Below, in pieces: positions 1 to 13,165 of a stretch of DNA of 64,000 nt. Position 1 is the first letter of the stretch. Each line of letters opens with the position of its first letter. Made by a program: the position numbers and the translations under genes. The notes under the pieces were generated by a model, which did not search any database, had not been told where the DNA came from, and saw only the letters and a list, made by a program, of their open reading frames with translations. The DNA lies in NCBI GenBank assembly GCA_029964075.1, contig CM057149.1, positions 28,596,197 to 28,660,196 on the forward strand, given 5' to 3'. Source of the DNA: Patiria pectinifera (taxonomy: Eukaryota > Echinodermata > Asteroidea > Valvatida > Asterinidae).

Positions 1-3000
1 CATGACAGAGACATGCAGGGCGCGAAAGCTAGCGCAAAGCTCAAGAATCTCGCCAAGGCAAGATGACACAGATGGCTGTTACTTCAGACAGAGTTTCAAT
101 AATGAACAGTTTTTGGAACACCATTCATAAATTGAAGACCACTTCGCAAATGTTTTTTTGTTTTGGGCTTGACCAATATGGAACGTCTTGACTACATCTT
201 ATTTTTGTTTTTCTTTTAACAGAATTGGCGGCGCCAAAGAACGCTAGTTGAGAGCACTTAATTCTTTCGAAAGGGCCAAAGGATCAGGACGATTTGGTTT
301 TACACATGGTATATTCTTTACATACTATAATTATGGTTAGACTTCTATAGACAGGCACCTGGAGCACCAATTTGTCAAGGGGGGGGGGGGGCACTGAAGG
401 CAACCGATATACTTTTTTTGGGTGCAAATCAAGATTTTAAATTTGGGGGCCACGGACCTCCGCTGGGGGGGGGGTACGGTGCCCCCGTGCGCCCCCCCCC
501 CCATAGTTACGCCACTGCCTGCAAGCACCCTCTTATCTGCACCGCCATCGTCTTTGCAATATATTCGAGAGTAAAGATATTGCAAATTTATCCCGATTGG
601 TTCACACACCTGCAAAGGCCTCTCTCCTCCGAAATGCACAAACCAATGTGGTCTAAAATTTTCGGAATTGAATTAGAATAAAAAGGCAGTAAATAATTCT
701 GTTCATCTAACATTATACCTAGACATGAAGGCACTTGTAGACATCAAATCTGGCGCATCTATTTTCAAGCTGAAGTTGTCACCAAGCAACATTTATTTGT
801 TGTATTGACTGATGTGCTTTTACCATCCGCTTATGGTGGTCGTGAACGAATCGATAACGAAAAATATATACGTACCCATAACTATTTTGGCATTGTTATG
901 ATATGATGGTCCTGGCGATAGGAACAAGCGGCTCCTTGAACTATAAAGCGTCCAAGCCGTACCTCTCATCGAGTATACACTCTAACTAGGTTTAATACTC
1001 GACTAATGAAAATAAACTCGGTACTTAACACAGTTAGTATTGGGCTGAAGATAGAGCCAATAAAACTGTCGCTGGTATAATACTCTATACGGTTTGACTG
1101 TGTAGTATTTGGTATGGAATTAACCTAGATGTATAGGGTCTATGTGTGTGATGGCGTCCATTTGAACTGAAGCGATGACGTCAATGGAACTCTTCCAGAC
1201 CGAAACGATCTTGTATTTCTACCACATTATGAAAAGGGAAAACAATCAATATTGTGTAAGTTGCGTGCGTAAGCAATCATCAAAGGTTACAGATTAAAAA
1301 CAACGTCTAATTTTGAAATGACTTGAAGTTGAAACATTTTTATGAGCCTTGTCGTGTTTTAGACAAAACGAAAGCTCTTCCTCGCGAGCTCGTAACAGTT
1401 TACAAAATTCTGGCGAAGTCCAACGTGTGCTGAGATCTCCCAGAATATGAAATAAACATTTAATAGTGCAAGAGCTCAATAGAAGATGCATGGACATGTT
1501 CGGATACACAGGATGTATACAAGACAAAATTAAGACACCCACGTGTATTGTGCTTCAAAAAATCTTCCGGAAACAAAATACGACATCGGAGACAATGTGC
1601 GGGGGGCTTTTATGAGCGGCGGTACGACGTTAGGTTTGGTATACATGATAGTATCCCTTGCTTGGGAATCGCCGGGGACACTGTCCCGGACAATGGCGAA
1701 GGGCCCGAAATAAGGAACTCCGGGTCGTCCAGTTTCAGCCCATATCTGATAACCGCAGTATCGGGCTACCGTGCATGCCTTTGTCTTGGGCCCGGGATGC
1801 TCTCAATATTTATCCTCTCCGGGATTGAGGGGAGAGTGTCAGACATCCCCTCGCACAATGGAATGCATCTCAGCGAGCTTTGGGTCTATTCAGCGGGAGA
1901 CAAATCCGTTGGAGTATAACTTACTGGTTTGACGTAGGTATGTTGCACATGTAGCGAGCTATAGGGTTTCCAGAGCCCTTATTGATCGAGACATGGACAA
2001 ATATACAAAATATCACACATTTTTGAAGAGCTCCATATAGGTTGGCTCTTTTACCCGAAGTGTACACAACTCGTGCAAATATTTATTCACTGGGCTAGGA
2101 GCGGGTAATAATAGTTCAAATTTAGGTACAGTTCTTAAAAAAGATCCGCCGCTTGTTAACTGATATACACTCTTGGAGGAAAACAAATATGTCAGATTCA
2201 GTTTCCCACTGACTGAAGTGATAAAACGGTGACGTTGAGCCTGTAAAGTTCCAGCCACGACAACGAACTCTTTGCCCGTTTAGCTTCTAGAGGTAACCAC
2301 CACTGTGAAAGGAAGAAATGAATCATAGGCATCAATTCAAAATGAATTGAATTCAAACTTCTGGTGGGGATGCTTCCATGGGACTCTTTTGGGAAGTGTT
2401 ACGGGATCCCTCCCAGGTCGAGGGCCGGCCGTTTACATCATGGCCATGTGTCTCTAACCGCGCCTCTAAGGCTCTGAAGGGGAAAAAAAGCCTTGTTTTA
2501 ATAAGACTCAAAATGACCAAAATTATTAGTTGACGTACCCCCGCACCAAATACTGTATCACTCCTCCGCAATGTTGGCCCACCACACGTCCTTTTCGCAA
2601 CTGCGTAGCCAGCAAAGGGGGAGGGGTTATTCCCCCCCCCCAAAAAAAAAATTGTAAAACGATCGAGTGCCCTTCCTCCCACGAGCGCCCTTTCACTCTA
2701 GCTCTTTGGGAGTTCCATCCCCCATACAATTCCATCCCCAATACAATATTCACAATTAAATACTTGAGGGCGCTATATCTGCTTACAAGGGGCGAACATT
2801 TTTCACTCCTACAAGCAAAACAGTCATCATAATTCCACCTGTGCAGAGTAGGCTAACTGTACACGTACAGAGTAAAGAAGGGTCAACATCCAGGGCGCCC
2901 TCTGTCGTTCATAGTTGTTAAGAAGTTGGATTGAAAATACTGATAATACTCAAAGTATGAAAAACAGTTGTTAAGAAGTTGGATTGAAGAAAACCATGAA

Positions 3001-3513
3001 AGTTCATTTTCTATCTGACTATGCATAAAACTATCCGGGATGCATTCTACATTTTTACAGAAAACAAATGCAAACAAAGAAATCTTCATGGAATAATAAA
3101 CTCTTAGTGTTTGTGAAAAATCTTAACTGTTTAATTCTTGTCATCAGGTACATATTCTCTTTTAAGACATGTATACCCAAAAAGTCACAACGTTTGTAAT
3201 GACAGCCACTAATAATTACTACATGCATACTGCAATGTAAAAGACTGCAACATGGTCCAAACTTGAGTTAGGACCAATGCTATACATTTGTACATGTAGT
3301 TGGAGCGAAACAATATATTTTATCCTTGAGAAAAATTGAAAATAATCAATATTTTACATGTGCTATGCATTGTGTATCTATACAAAAATATATACAAGTA
3401 TGCATGTAGCATAGTTGATAGGAGATGGGAGACAAGGGACACAACATGAAAACTCTCCATTTTAGGGAATAAAAGGTTAAATGGACTGAATTTGAGTCCG
3501 TGTATGGCAAGCA
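1..3513. other. Intergenic, no supported gene
   Basis: Poly-G/poly-C tracts near 380-400, 465-475 and 494-502, and a C/A tract at 2630-2650, mark decayed mobile elements. Short ORFs here have no recognisable domain or codon pattern. Nothing else seen. Confidence 0.6.
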
Positions 3514-3521
3514 GGTACATT

Positions 3522-3850
3522 CAAGGGCGGATCCAGGGGGGTGGGAGCCCAACAGTAACCATGACCCCCTCCCCCCCCCAAAAAAAAAACACCCCAAATT
3601 TTTTGTTTAAGTGACGCCACAATAAAAGCAGGCACTGCGTACACCACCATCTTTTCCTCAAAAAAAAAATTTGGTCAAAGTGGTCAGAAATTGCCTCAGA
3701 TCACACCACAGAGCATCTAGAATCCAAACAATTTTCGGGGCCCGAACACCACGCCGTAATTTTTTAGACCCACTTTTTAGGGGACCAAATTTTTTTTTGC
3801 CCCTCCCCCCCCTCCCAAAAAAACCCAATTGTGTTCTGGATCAGCCCTTG
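3522..3850. mobile_element. hAT-type MITE (CAAGGGCGGATCCAG ends), exact 8-bp duplication
   Basis: Ends CAAGGGCGGATCCAG and CTGGATCAGCCCTTG, flanked by GGTACATT at 3514-3521 and 3851-3858. Interior has variable C and A tracts and the ggtcagaaattgcctcagat motif that also recurs inside the 1.8-kb array. Confidence 0.92.
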
Positions 3851-3858
3851 GGTACATT

Positions 3859-5918
3859 AGATCAATATTGTGCCTGTATGAGATGGCAAGCCATCTAAAT
3901 AAGACAATTATTTACGTACTCAAAGAGTTATCATCCTAGCAACATTATATTCTTATTGTCCAATTATCTTTGTCAGGATGAGGGCTTATTTCATAACTAT
4001 CAATCTCGTTTAAGGCATAGAGGATCATTGCCTTTCATGCATGTTGTTCATTCCAATAATACCACTCAAAATCTAAAGAATGAAGTTCATAGTCTGTGGA
4101 TGTTACATGCTTTACACTTTTTAAGAAAATGGTGAAAACCGTGCACAGCTTTTTGATCACTAGACGCAATTTCGTTTCTATATCTCTGTAATTGACTGAT
4201 TGTCGGAAATCACCTACACTTTCTGACTTCTTCTGAATGACAGCAAGCCTGGTGGACTTATCTCGTGGGGTGTTTAGTACCAGTACCATGTTTAATCCAA
4301 GTAATAATTAAAGCTTGTTGATAATAAATTGGCAGGTTACTTTTGGGCTAAATGCAAATGATCCTATAGCCTTTAAAGCATTTTTTTTCTGCTAGGGTGT
4401 TGTCATACATGTACATGCAGCAGCCCCCTTCCTTCTGGTAATCCTGACTCCGCCCATCAGATTCACCCATCTCTTGGTCACCGTGATCAGAAATGCTTCA
4501 ATAGACAGGCATTTTGTGGATTACGAGAGTTGTGTCTTCATGGGACTTCACTAGGACATTTCTGGGGAACGAAACAGAAACATTTTCGACAATCAGATCT
4601 GTCTTACTTGTTGCCAGAATTTGTGGTTTAAACTTAAAATCAATACGAACAACTCTATAAGATATTTTGCACACACCCTCAATCCTTCAAAATCTGACAC
4701 TGTGCAGTAAAAGATACGCTATTTTTCAAGTTTCATCCTGGTAAGGCCCAAAACAACAAAATAAAAAAAAATTTCTAAAGATGATGATGTCTCCCCAAAA
4801 CTCACTGGGTTTGACTGGAATCCTTCTGCTGCACAACTTTAACATGTTTTTTTTTGGGGGTTAAGGATCGAGTATAAGCTTTATGTGGCCTCTGACTCCT
4901 CCATATTTATTTATACTAAATTTAGTCGCACCATTTTTGCAGTCATCAGCCGACATTTGAAGAAAAAAAATGCTAAAAAAAAAATCTGCCCCCGGACCAC
5001 TTTTGGGGGTAAGCTCAATCCAAAAACCGAAAGGAGACTTTTTTTTTGACTACTAAAAATATTTTTTCATTCCTATTTTGCAAGCAATATCTAAGTTATA
5101 TTCATTTTTGAATGAGACATTGACCCCCCCCCCCAAAAAAAATCAGCCAACATTTAGTTATGAAATTCTTACTTTACAAAATAATTCATTGTGAATTTTT
5201 ATTTGGAGGCGGAAAGTACATGTACATGTAATTAAGTTCTGGCAGGGTCACAAATGCCCCCAAAAAAATTCCCACAATTTTGACATGATTTATCATTTTC
5301 ACAGACCCTCTAGGGAGGAAAGGGTAAAATTAAGATAAATCAAAAGTTTAAAGTTTGATAGGAAAACAAACGAGCACAGGCAGTGCATCTTTAATCAGTG
5401 GCAATTTTTTTTGCAAGAATGTTGCAACCTGAAGCTACATTGTAATTCCAAACAAAATTGGAAATGCATCTCAGTCCCAGATTCATGTCTTAGTCATTTT
5501 TGCAATGACTGACCTTCACATGTACATGTATATGGAAAAAAAATCAGCGTCAGGTTGCAACACTCTTTCCAATTCTTTGCCTAAAATAATGACCTGTGCA
5601 TATGCCATACACTACCTTTATACTGAATGAATCAATACATTTAAGTGATGGATGTTAAGATATATCTGGGTGGTTCGGAAAGTTAGAGGCCCTTACCCTT
5701 TGTCTGATTCCAGGCAAATGACGGGCGCAGTGCTTGCCTCTGGTTTGAGTAGTGCAGCCTGCTGAGATAGAGCGACCACTATCCCTGATGACTCGGGTGT
5801 GGCGGTGCCTTTAACTGAGTGTGGTGGAGGGAGAGGGGGGGTAGGGGAGTGAACACAAACAAAGAAAATAATGGTGGATTCTGTAGTTTAATAATACAGA
5901 TATGTATGTAGGTTGTGG
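3859..5918. other. Intergenic, no supported gene
   Basis: AT-rich sequence with A and C tracts (4735, 4965, 5125) and tacatgtacatg repeats (4405, 5220, 5520). No gene or structured element recognised. Confidence 0.6.
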
Positions 5919-5926
5919 CAATAGAC

Positions 5927-6599
5927 TAGGGCTGTGCATCAGAACCAGGTAGCCGAGTAACCGACCGTTAATGTCAGGAACTGGTTCTGGATTATGGGAT
6001 CGGGTACCTGTAACAGTCCTTCTGATTTGAGGCGTGCGATCGCACTCCCACGCCATCGCACGCCTAAAAGCTGCCTGAGAAGTGTAAATAATTGCACGCC
6101 TGAATTTCCCTGGACCACAGAATCACACACCTAGAAAATCACACACCTAGAAAAACCACACGCCTAGAAAAATCCAGGTGTGCCTTTTTCCACACGCCTG
6201 TGATTTTCAAATCGGAAGGACTGCTGTAACCAACTTTACAAATACTTAGCTACTTCTCAGTCAATGAAAAAGGTTTTGAATGTCATTTGTGGGGAATTTT
6301 CAAAATGAAAAGCAGGCTACATGGAAAAACAAAACAGTTTTTACATTTATGACACTCGCGAAAGAAAGCTGCAGTTTACACAGTAAAGCAAATAGAGCTC
6401 ACTGTACTTGTATCTTGCTGTATTGATGCGCCGATGCGGTAGTATTATCGTGTGGACATTTGTAAATAATCTCCACAGCAACTTCCAAGATTTGAATCTT
6501 GGCATGTTTGGCATTGGGTCAATTAACAGGTACCCGGGTACCCGTGTTTTTTCCAATCGGGTACCAAGTTCCTGTACTAACCGTAAATGCACACCCCTA
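5927..6599. mobile_element. hAT-type MITE with 8-bp target duplication
   Basis: Ends TAGGGCTGTGCAT and ATGCACACCCCTA form inverted repeats and are flanked by an exact 8-bp direct repeat CAATAGAC (5919-5926 and 6600-6607), which is the hAT signature. Interior carries ggtacccg-type repeats. A second element is nested at 6015-6222. Confidence 0.88.
6015..6222. mobile_element. Nested hAT-like MITE
   Basis: Inverted ends AGTCCTTCTGATTTGA and TCAAATCGGAAGGACT, flanked by CCTGTAAC and GCTGTAAC (7 of 8 bases match). The interior has repeated cacacgcct / cacacctagaaaa units. It splits the host MITE's ggtacctgtaac motif. A related partial copy in reverse orientation lies at 15130-15285. Confidence 0.8.
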
Positions 6600-7159
6600 C
6601 AATAGACCCTTTGCGAGGTGCAGGGACATACTGTTGGTGGCTGGTTTTTAATCTTATTAATCTAAACAAAAACCTTGATGGCCACTGTAAGCAAAGAGTC
6701 TGCAAAGATTTTGCTGCCAATCAAATTATCCATATAATTTACACATTATATTTACCTCCCAGACATAGTCCCTGTTTATCCGCACATAAGACACCAACAA
6801 CACCCGGATTGTTTAAGCTGTAAAAAAAAAAAAAAAAGTTTGTTAATAATAAATGTGATTTCACCCAAGATGAATCCAGGAAGCCTCACAAATGCGATTT
6901 ATTTTTAGGAAAAATGTGTTTTTAGAGCACATTTTGGATGCACACGTCGTGCAGAATTAAGTTGGAGGCAGCTGGTCAAATTGACTGAAGTGTCTGGAAA
7001 ACAGCGGTACGTTATAAACATGACATTTACAACCATGACAACACATTAGCCAACCAATGATAGGGAAATACGTCATCATGAATATTTATTTTTTCATGAA
7101 TATTTAGTTTATCGATTCTTCAAATACATGTACGTCCAAAGATCTATCATAATGCGATC

Positions 7160-7215
7160 GTGCGCATGGTCTAGTGGTAAAAGTCTCGTCTTACAAGCAA
7201 GTGTCCGCGGTTCAT
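7160..7215 (+). repeat. tRNA-like fragment (SINE head), truncated
   Basis: gcatggtctagtggtaaaag resembles a tRNA D-arm/A box and gcggttca the start of a B box, but the T arm and acceptor are replaced by TATA repeats. Not a functional tRNA. Confidence 0.5.
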
Positions 7216-7225
7216 ATATATATAT

Positions 7226-7790
7226 GATAGTGGATATTTTGCCGGAGGTAATGACGACAAACTAACGATTACTAAAGGTTTGCCGGCGGCAATCCATATC
7301 AACAGAGGGCGCTGTACTCTTTAAAATAGGGCTGAATTATAAGATGTATTAAATTCCCACCAAACGTTGAGTAGCACGTTTGGTGTAATGGTTAAGCAAA
7401 GGCTCTAGTAAGCGGGATGACTCGCGTTCGATTCCGACCGCACCACATTTTTAAGGTTTTTTTTCTCATCCCCAAATAAATAAGAATATTCTTCTTTTAT
7501 TATTTTAACATGTCTCAAACATTTTTTGCAGAGTATTACATTTTCTTTTTCAGATTTGTGGCTCTGGAGGATTTTTTTTTAAAGGGAAATAAAGTCCGAA
7601 ATTATAAAATGGTCTGAATCCCATCTTGTGAATACGAGGTAACAACGATAATTTTGGCATGGAGCCAGACTAAAACTTGTCACCGGAAAATGTTTAAGTA
7701 CAAAAAAACAGTAACTGCGCATGTTCAGTGCATATCCGGCAAACTAACGTTTACTAAAGGTTTGCCGTCTCCGGCAAAATATACACTGCC
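7226..7790 (+). mobile_element. MITE with tRNA-like core, second copy of the 60.6-kb family
   Basis: Inverse orientation of the element at 60591-61157, with ends tagtggatattttgccgg and ccggcaaaatatacactgcc, and an interior tRNA-like part at about 7372-7444 (tttggtgtaatggttaagc, gttcgattcc). Inserted in a TATA repeat that itself interrupts another tRNA-like sequence at 7160-7215. Confidence 0.85.
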
Positions 7791-10192
7791 TATATATATA
7801 CATTATCCCCGTATCTCGATTCTCGATAAAGTAAGTCTAAGTGACTGATTAATATTAATACAGCCAAAGAAGGAGAGGGTGAGAGTCTTTATTCATGACG
7901 GCAATCATGATGATGATGACGCAAATTCTAACAAGTGACAGTGATATTTGAATTTAAGACGCAATTTCCTATTCAGAAAATGAGTAGAGTAGGGGATGAA
8001 CCAGTGAACAGCGCCCTCAAGCGATATCAAACTTCAAAGCCTTGTCAAACCTTTCCTACCTCCATGGTCAAACATGTCAAAACTCAAATCAAGAAATAAG
8101 TAAGTTACAATACGAGTCGACTTACGTCTCGTCAAGCAAACGTTCCAAGTTATTTTCCATTGTAATTTTTTGGTCTTATCTCTTTTACTTTTTAAGTGCG
8201 AAAGTGTAGGACTGTGGCGGCTGCTTGCCAAATCATTTGTGACTAACTTCACTCGTTTACTTAAAGTTCAACTTGGAAGCTTCGGCAAAATAAATGTCGT
8301 GTACTGACACGACTCGACTACTACTTTTTATTTTATTAGGAAAATAACGTGGGCGGAGTGTGGGTACTAGACTAGACAGAGCGTTTTTCGATTCCTTCTT
8401 ACCGATTCTGTCAATTAGCTCGATTTCTAGTGCAGAGCAGCGGAGAACATCGATGAAGGCATAAAAAGTATCGATACTGTAATCGATCTGCATCTGACGA
8501 CCTCGACTAAAAAGTAGTCGAATTTACGTACGTACTACGAAATGCGCGAGGAGCAGGCAGCAGACATCGGCTTACCGGAGGTTGTATTTTTGTAACAATT
8601 AAATTTTTCTCTGACTTTGAAGCTTCAAATCATGCTAATTTTAATGAGGCAGAGAGCTCTGCTGGTCAGATGTATTTATATTTGCGGGAAAATTAGTTGA
8701 GTTTTGTCAGAATGGGATTGGGCACCGGCACCGTCTTAATTTTGGGATTGATTTGACTTTTTTGAGAACGAAACTGCAGAGGCAGTGTAGAGGGCGCTGT
8801 TTAACATTACCCCTAGGAAAGAACTAATAGAAATATCAACTAAGGACCGTACACGAACGTACAGGCAGACATTGATTTGCACAGCTGTCATGCAACACTG
8901 CCAACACAACAGTGAACAATTTTTTTTTCTAAATACGCCGCGTGATCATGGCTATCGCTTTTCGAATTTATGTTATTGTTGATTACGAACTTTATTTCGT
9001 TTCTGATAAATCAGGCCTCGTTTTTGGTCCACTGGCCACTTAAAAAGAAATGTGGGGAAAAATAGTGATAGATTTTGGCTTGCAAATGGGTACGGTACGG
9101 TAGATGGCAAAGTCAAATGGAATCACATGGTGATGTATCATTTTGGTGATTGGTGTGGGGGGGGGGGGCAACGTTTCATGTGATGGTTCCTCCTTTTCGT
9201 GATTGATGTATGACGTCCAATAGGATTGCTCAGGCTGTTCCGTTTAGTAAACCTACCTGTAGTATGTGTACAAGGCAGATACATGTGTACATGCAAAGTT
9301 TTTCCACGGCGGCAATAGAGAAGTGAGCAAAATATAAATTACAGAATAACTTTTTAAAGGTCATGCTTCAGTAATCCCTTATCGGATTTTGAATATTCAA
9401 ACAGCTGTGATGTCTTCTGTCACTTGACACAAAAAAAGTGGCTTTTAAAACTTTAAAAGAAATCATGTGCAGTCTCTACTAGAACTTTGGGGCTCCGCAT
9501 AAGCAAAGCCCCTTAGATGCTATACCAACGTTTATCATAACTACTCACGACCAACAACAACCAACATTACAAAATTGTACATGAGGGGGCTAGGGCTATG
9601 TACATTGTGGGGCTAGGAAGAACGTTCAAGCTCAAATGTAGTTTCACTGATTTCGAGTTTCAAAGTGCTCAAAAGACCAGCTTTATGTGGTTATCTAATT
9701 TGGTTAATCTGGCTGTTGATCTTGATCCAATACATGGCAACAGATCCGGTAGAATCCCTAAAAAAGCCGCGGGGGAGATCAGAGTGGTCATTAGATACCG
9801 TACATGTACATGTATTTTTAAGTAATTTGTGGTGCCTTTGTCTGATGAAGTCTATGACTCTGTCTTTGGAAACCTTAATATTTGACGATGTAACAACATA
9901 GTCTGGTAATAACTTGTTCCAGTCCTTACATGTTTGCATCCGTTCTCCTATACGGTTGATTCAGATCAGCTGGTACTATGCTGCCAGTTGTGGATCTACG
10001 TGTCCTTGTTGGTGCTGGATGGATAATGGATTTGGGAACAGCTGATTCCCTCATTTTAATTTTCTTCAAAATTATCTTCAACAAAATTGATATTTTGTAC
10101 AACATCAATTCTCATTTCTTTAAATTTAAATAATTTTTTCTTCTCGCAAGATCTTACCTACAGGATTGTAGTCATCTGCTGCACACAGAGCA
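7791..10192. other. Upstream flank of the zinc-finger gene
   Basis: No coding sequence recognised. 8330-8600 is locally richer in CpG (tcgatactgtaatcgatctg, acgtacgtactacg) and might hold a promoter or untranslated first exon; not supported beyond composition. Confidence 0.4.
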
Positions 10193-10550
10193 ATGGAAAC
10201 ATCCGAACTTTCAGACATTTCGCTTCCGGGCCTTACCCTCCTCGAAACAAAGACAGATGCGAGATCTGTGGCTATGCCGTCTCTACCTGATTTTACTTTG
10301 CCCGAACCGAGCATCATCCCAGAGGTAAGGGACAATGGAGGGGCGGAAGACCTCCCCAAAACCGCCCAGTCGGGAAACACAGATACCGGCAAGCTGGAAG
10401 GCCCCGAGAAACAAGCACAGACTTTGGGAGAGTACAAGATATGCAGCTTGTGCAATGTGTACCTAAACTCCAAGGTTCAAGCCGACATGCACTACTCCGG
10501 GAAACTACACCAAAAGAAACTCCGACAGAAGGCCTTGACTGAATCGTTAG
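10193..10550 (+). CDS. Zinc-finger gene, exon with start codon and finger 1
   Basis: Starts at ATG 10193 and ends at donor TTAG|GTAAAA, phase 1. The first ~80 residues are acidic, Pro/Ser-rich and look disordered. Finger 1 has Cys84 and Cys87, His100 and His106, followed by a basic helix end (QKKLRQK), the usual JAZ-finger exit. A 14-base G tract lies in the intron just after the donor. Confidence 0.8.
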
Positions 10551-11384
10551 GTAAAAACCTTAGCTTTGATTTTAATCCTAAAGAGAGGGGGGGGGGGGAG
10601 AGGTTGTGTCTTCTGTCTTCATATTTGCTGATAGGCCTATTTAGTGCAATTTTCTTTTTGTTCCGACTATTTGTGGGTTTGTAGGCTGATGTCTTGAGAA
10701 CATTTTGGCACTCATTGCATAAAAATCAGTAATAGGGTATTGAATATCGCAAGATGGCTTCATTCACAGATGAAAGTGGGAAAATGTTTGACCGTAATGA
10801 CAAGGCTAAACTAGAACCATTCATATACACCAAGCATATACACCAAGCATGACATCTTCTACGAGCTTGCCAAATTTTCATTCAGACTCGGTCATTGTGT
10901 TTCTGAGAACTGATCTTGATGGGAGACTTCTACAACTCCCCCCCCCCCCAATTACCTCAAGCATTTGCTCTTTTCATAGTGCCACATGTAAGCTACAAGT
11001 ACCGATAGGAGGATTTTGAAAATTTGGAATCTTCAGTTGTTTGTGGTTCAATATATTTTATGTGTACAAAGTAACTAAACAGACTTGCATGTAACTACTA
11101 GTTGAGATGCATACATGTACATGTACATGTAATTGAGCCCCCCCCCCCCCAGAAAACCAAAAATCAAAACGCTGTAGTACATGTACAATGTACCTTACCA
11201 TATTGATGGAGATGGTCACTTTCAGTGTGAAAAAATTCACACCTCATCAACATCATTAATTGCTCTTGAAAAGTTGGAAGGGATGATACGTATCTGTTTG
11301 CACTTACAAAGAGAGATGGAATGTCAATCCAAGATTCTTACATGATTACAAGAAGACGATTTTTAACTTTTTATTCCAATTTAG

Positions 11385-11615
11385 CATCAACGGCATCTGA
11401 CATGATGATGCCAGTCAGCCAACCTGGCCAACCGGAAAACACTGTAGCGAGTCCACCTGCGGAGGAGAAGCCTCACACGTATCTACCACACTGCAGTGTC
11501 TGCGGGCTGACCTTCACAGGTGCAGAACAGGTGCAGATGCACCTGACGGGGGCCCGGCATGCCAAGAAACTCAGGCAGCTGGCCCAGAAGCAAAAGCTGG
11601 AGGAGGTGAAAGAAG
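11385..11615 (+). CDS. Zinc-finger gene, exon with finger 2
   Basis: Acceptor CAATTTAG and donor GAAG|GTAAGT; phase 1 at both ends (231 nt). It encodes a Pro/Met-rich linker and a complete finger, HCSVCGLTF...MHLTGARH, with C-x2-C-x12-H-x5-H spacing, then a basic KKLRQLAQKQKLEE helix. It is the best-conserved finger of the four. Confidence 0.85.
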
Positions 11616-12039
11616 GTAAGTGATGACAGACAACATACATGTAGTCCAACTAACCTATCGCGGTAGAATCGCTTCAACGCAGCTTGTGAAATATTGTCCA
11701 ATTACAAATGGACGCGGAACGCGCAAAATCTGAGACAAACAAAACCCAACCTACAAAATTCCATAGGGTTGTCTAAGGGGCGTGGCTAACTCGTAAAAGG
11801 CAATTGGTCAATTGCTAGTCGTTCGTACATGTACTTGTAAGGTCACAAGTACCAGGATAAAAATGACAAAGCAAATGCCTTGGTCACAGTGGAGCGCTGA
11901 GGTCCAGTGGTTATGGTGTTTGGGGGTTACGGTGTGCCAGGGTGAGTAAAAAGGGGACGAACCTGTGTTCACAGGAACGGAGTGCCCATCTCTCTTTCAT
12001 TAGGTGTTGGGCCAGACTCATATGCTGCTGTGGGAGGAT

Positions 12040-12275
12040 CGCCACACCTCCTCCACAGCGAGTCTGTTACCTTCCCAGCATTGAATAATGCCGGTACCCA
12101 TTTAAAACCTGGGTTGAGAGGAGTAATTGAGGTAAAGCGCCTTACTCAAGGGCACAACTCGCACGGCCATGGCGGGGCTTGAACCCGCATCCTCACGATA
12201 TTGAATCTTGCGCTCTACCGCTAGACCACTTGGTGTGTGGGCACAGTGTTTGTGTTCTTGGGCAAGTCACTTTAC
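12040..12275 (-). mobile_element. tRNA-derived SINE in zinc-finger gene intron
   Basis: Minus strand: aagtggtctagcggtagagc (A box), gcgggttcaagcccc (B box), then gttgtgcccttgagtaaggc. The head is well preserved at 12165-12232. Confidence 0.75.
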
Positions 12276-12373
12276 CCAAATATGGAACAAAAATTCATTT
12301 TGGGAACCCCAGTCTGTAACAAAATGTTATCTGTCTCATTCCATTTTCAATTTATTCCTTCTGTTATTTTCAG

Positions 12374-12469
12374 AACCTGCGAACACTTCCTCAGTGTCAG
12401 CAGGTTTCTACTGCAAGTATTGTGATGTCGTTTGCACCGCTCAGTCACAGCTGGACCAACATTTCCAAG
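12374..12469 (+). CDS. Zinc-finger gene, exon with first part of finger 3
   Basis: Acceptor TATTTTCAG and donor CCAAG|GTAAAT, 96 nt, phase 1-1. Encodes FYCKYCDVV...LDQHFQ; the second zinc-binding His comes from the next exon (GSKHKN), so finger 3 is split by an intron after its first His. Confidence 0.8.
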
Positions 12470-13007
12470 GTAAATGTACACTCCAACCGCTGATCTCTAT
12501 TATATTGACTGGATAGCACTTCGGGCCGTGGGGCTGAAGTCACTGGTCGCCATTTTGACACTCCCTTTGGCCACGTAAAAATATATTCAAAGTCACGAAA
12601 TAAAATTATATATTTGAACAAATATTAACATGAGTAAAATAACACTGTGGGCAAAACGTGTTTGATGATCCAAAATTGCTTCTTAAATTGTCATTCTGTG
12701 CTTTTTATATACGGATCCGTGCAATGGGGGACTTTTGAGGGAGCTTCAAAATGGCCACCGCGTGTGTGTGAGGGCGTCACGGTCTTGTGCACACGCATAT
12801 GGTCGAAGCGCTGTCCAATCAGTATAATAGAGATAGTGATTCCAACACCAGCCATGTCAACGGTCTCAAGAGAAAATGGTATAATCTTATGTGCATAATA
12901 TATTGCATGTATGAATTTAAAAAAGAAAAAAGAAAAAAAAAAGCGGTCGAAACGAGAATTTTAAATTTTTTTAACTTGGCCTTATTTTATCCATACTCTT
13001 TTTCTAG

Positions 13008-13165
13008 GGAGTAAACACAAGAATGTAATGGATGCAGCTAAGCAGGCGACCAGTAACCGTCTAACGACCCAACCTGCATCCAGTGAGGCCACGACACCTG
13101 CCAGCGCCGTGTATGCATGTCCCACCTGTAATGTAACGGCTAACTCAGAGCAGCAGTATCTCCAG
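13008..13165 (+). CDS. Zinc-finger gene, exon finishing finger 3 and starting finger 4
   Basis: Acceptor TTTTTCTAG and donor CTCCAG|GTACTT; phase 1 in, phase 0 out (158 nt). It begins GSKHKNV, completing finger 3, and ends CPTCNVTA...QYLQ, which is exactly two Cys plus the 12 spacer residues of finger 4. The missing histidines must come from the next exon. Confidence 0.8.

Noticed and set aside
1-66. Possible terminal coding exon, frame ending AKLKNLAKAR and a stop
   Set aside because: Only 21 codons at the window edge with no splice acceptor visible and no family recognised.
1548-1919. 123-codon plus-strand ORF
   Set aside because: No domain and no supporting exon structure; the GC-rich patch looks like mobile-element sequence.
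6115-6180. Regularly spaced cacacctagaaaa repeats, considered as a CRISPR-like array
   Set aside because: Too few and too short, no spacers, lies within a MITE in a eukaryotic genome.
7372-7444. Candidate tRNA gene
   Set aside because: A and B boxes are recognisable but the T stem and acceptor do not pair properly, and it lies inside a TIR element that also occurs at 60.6 kb.
9598-9901. Overlapping short ORFs at 9.6-9.9 kb as an upstream coding exon of the zinc-finger gene
   Set aside because: No splice donor in a suitable phase and an in-frame stop precedes the Met at 10193.
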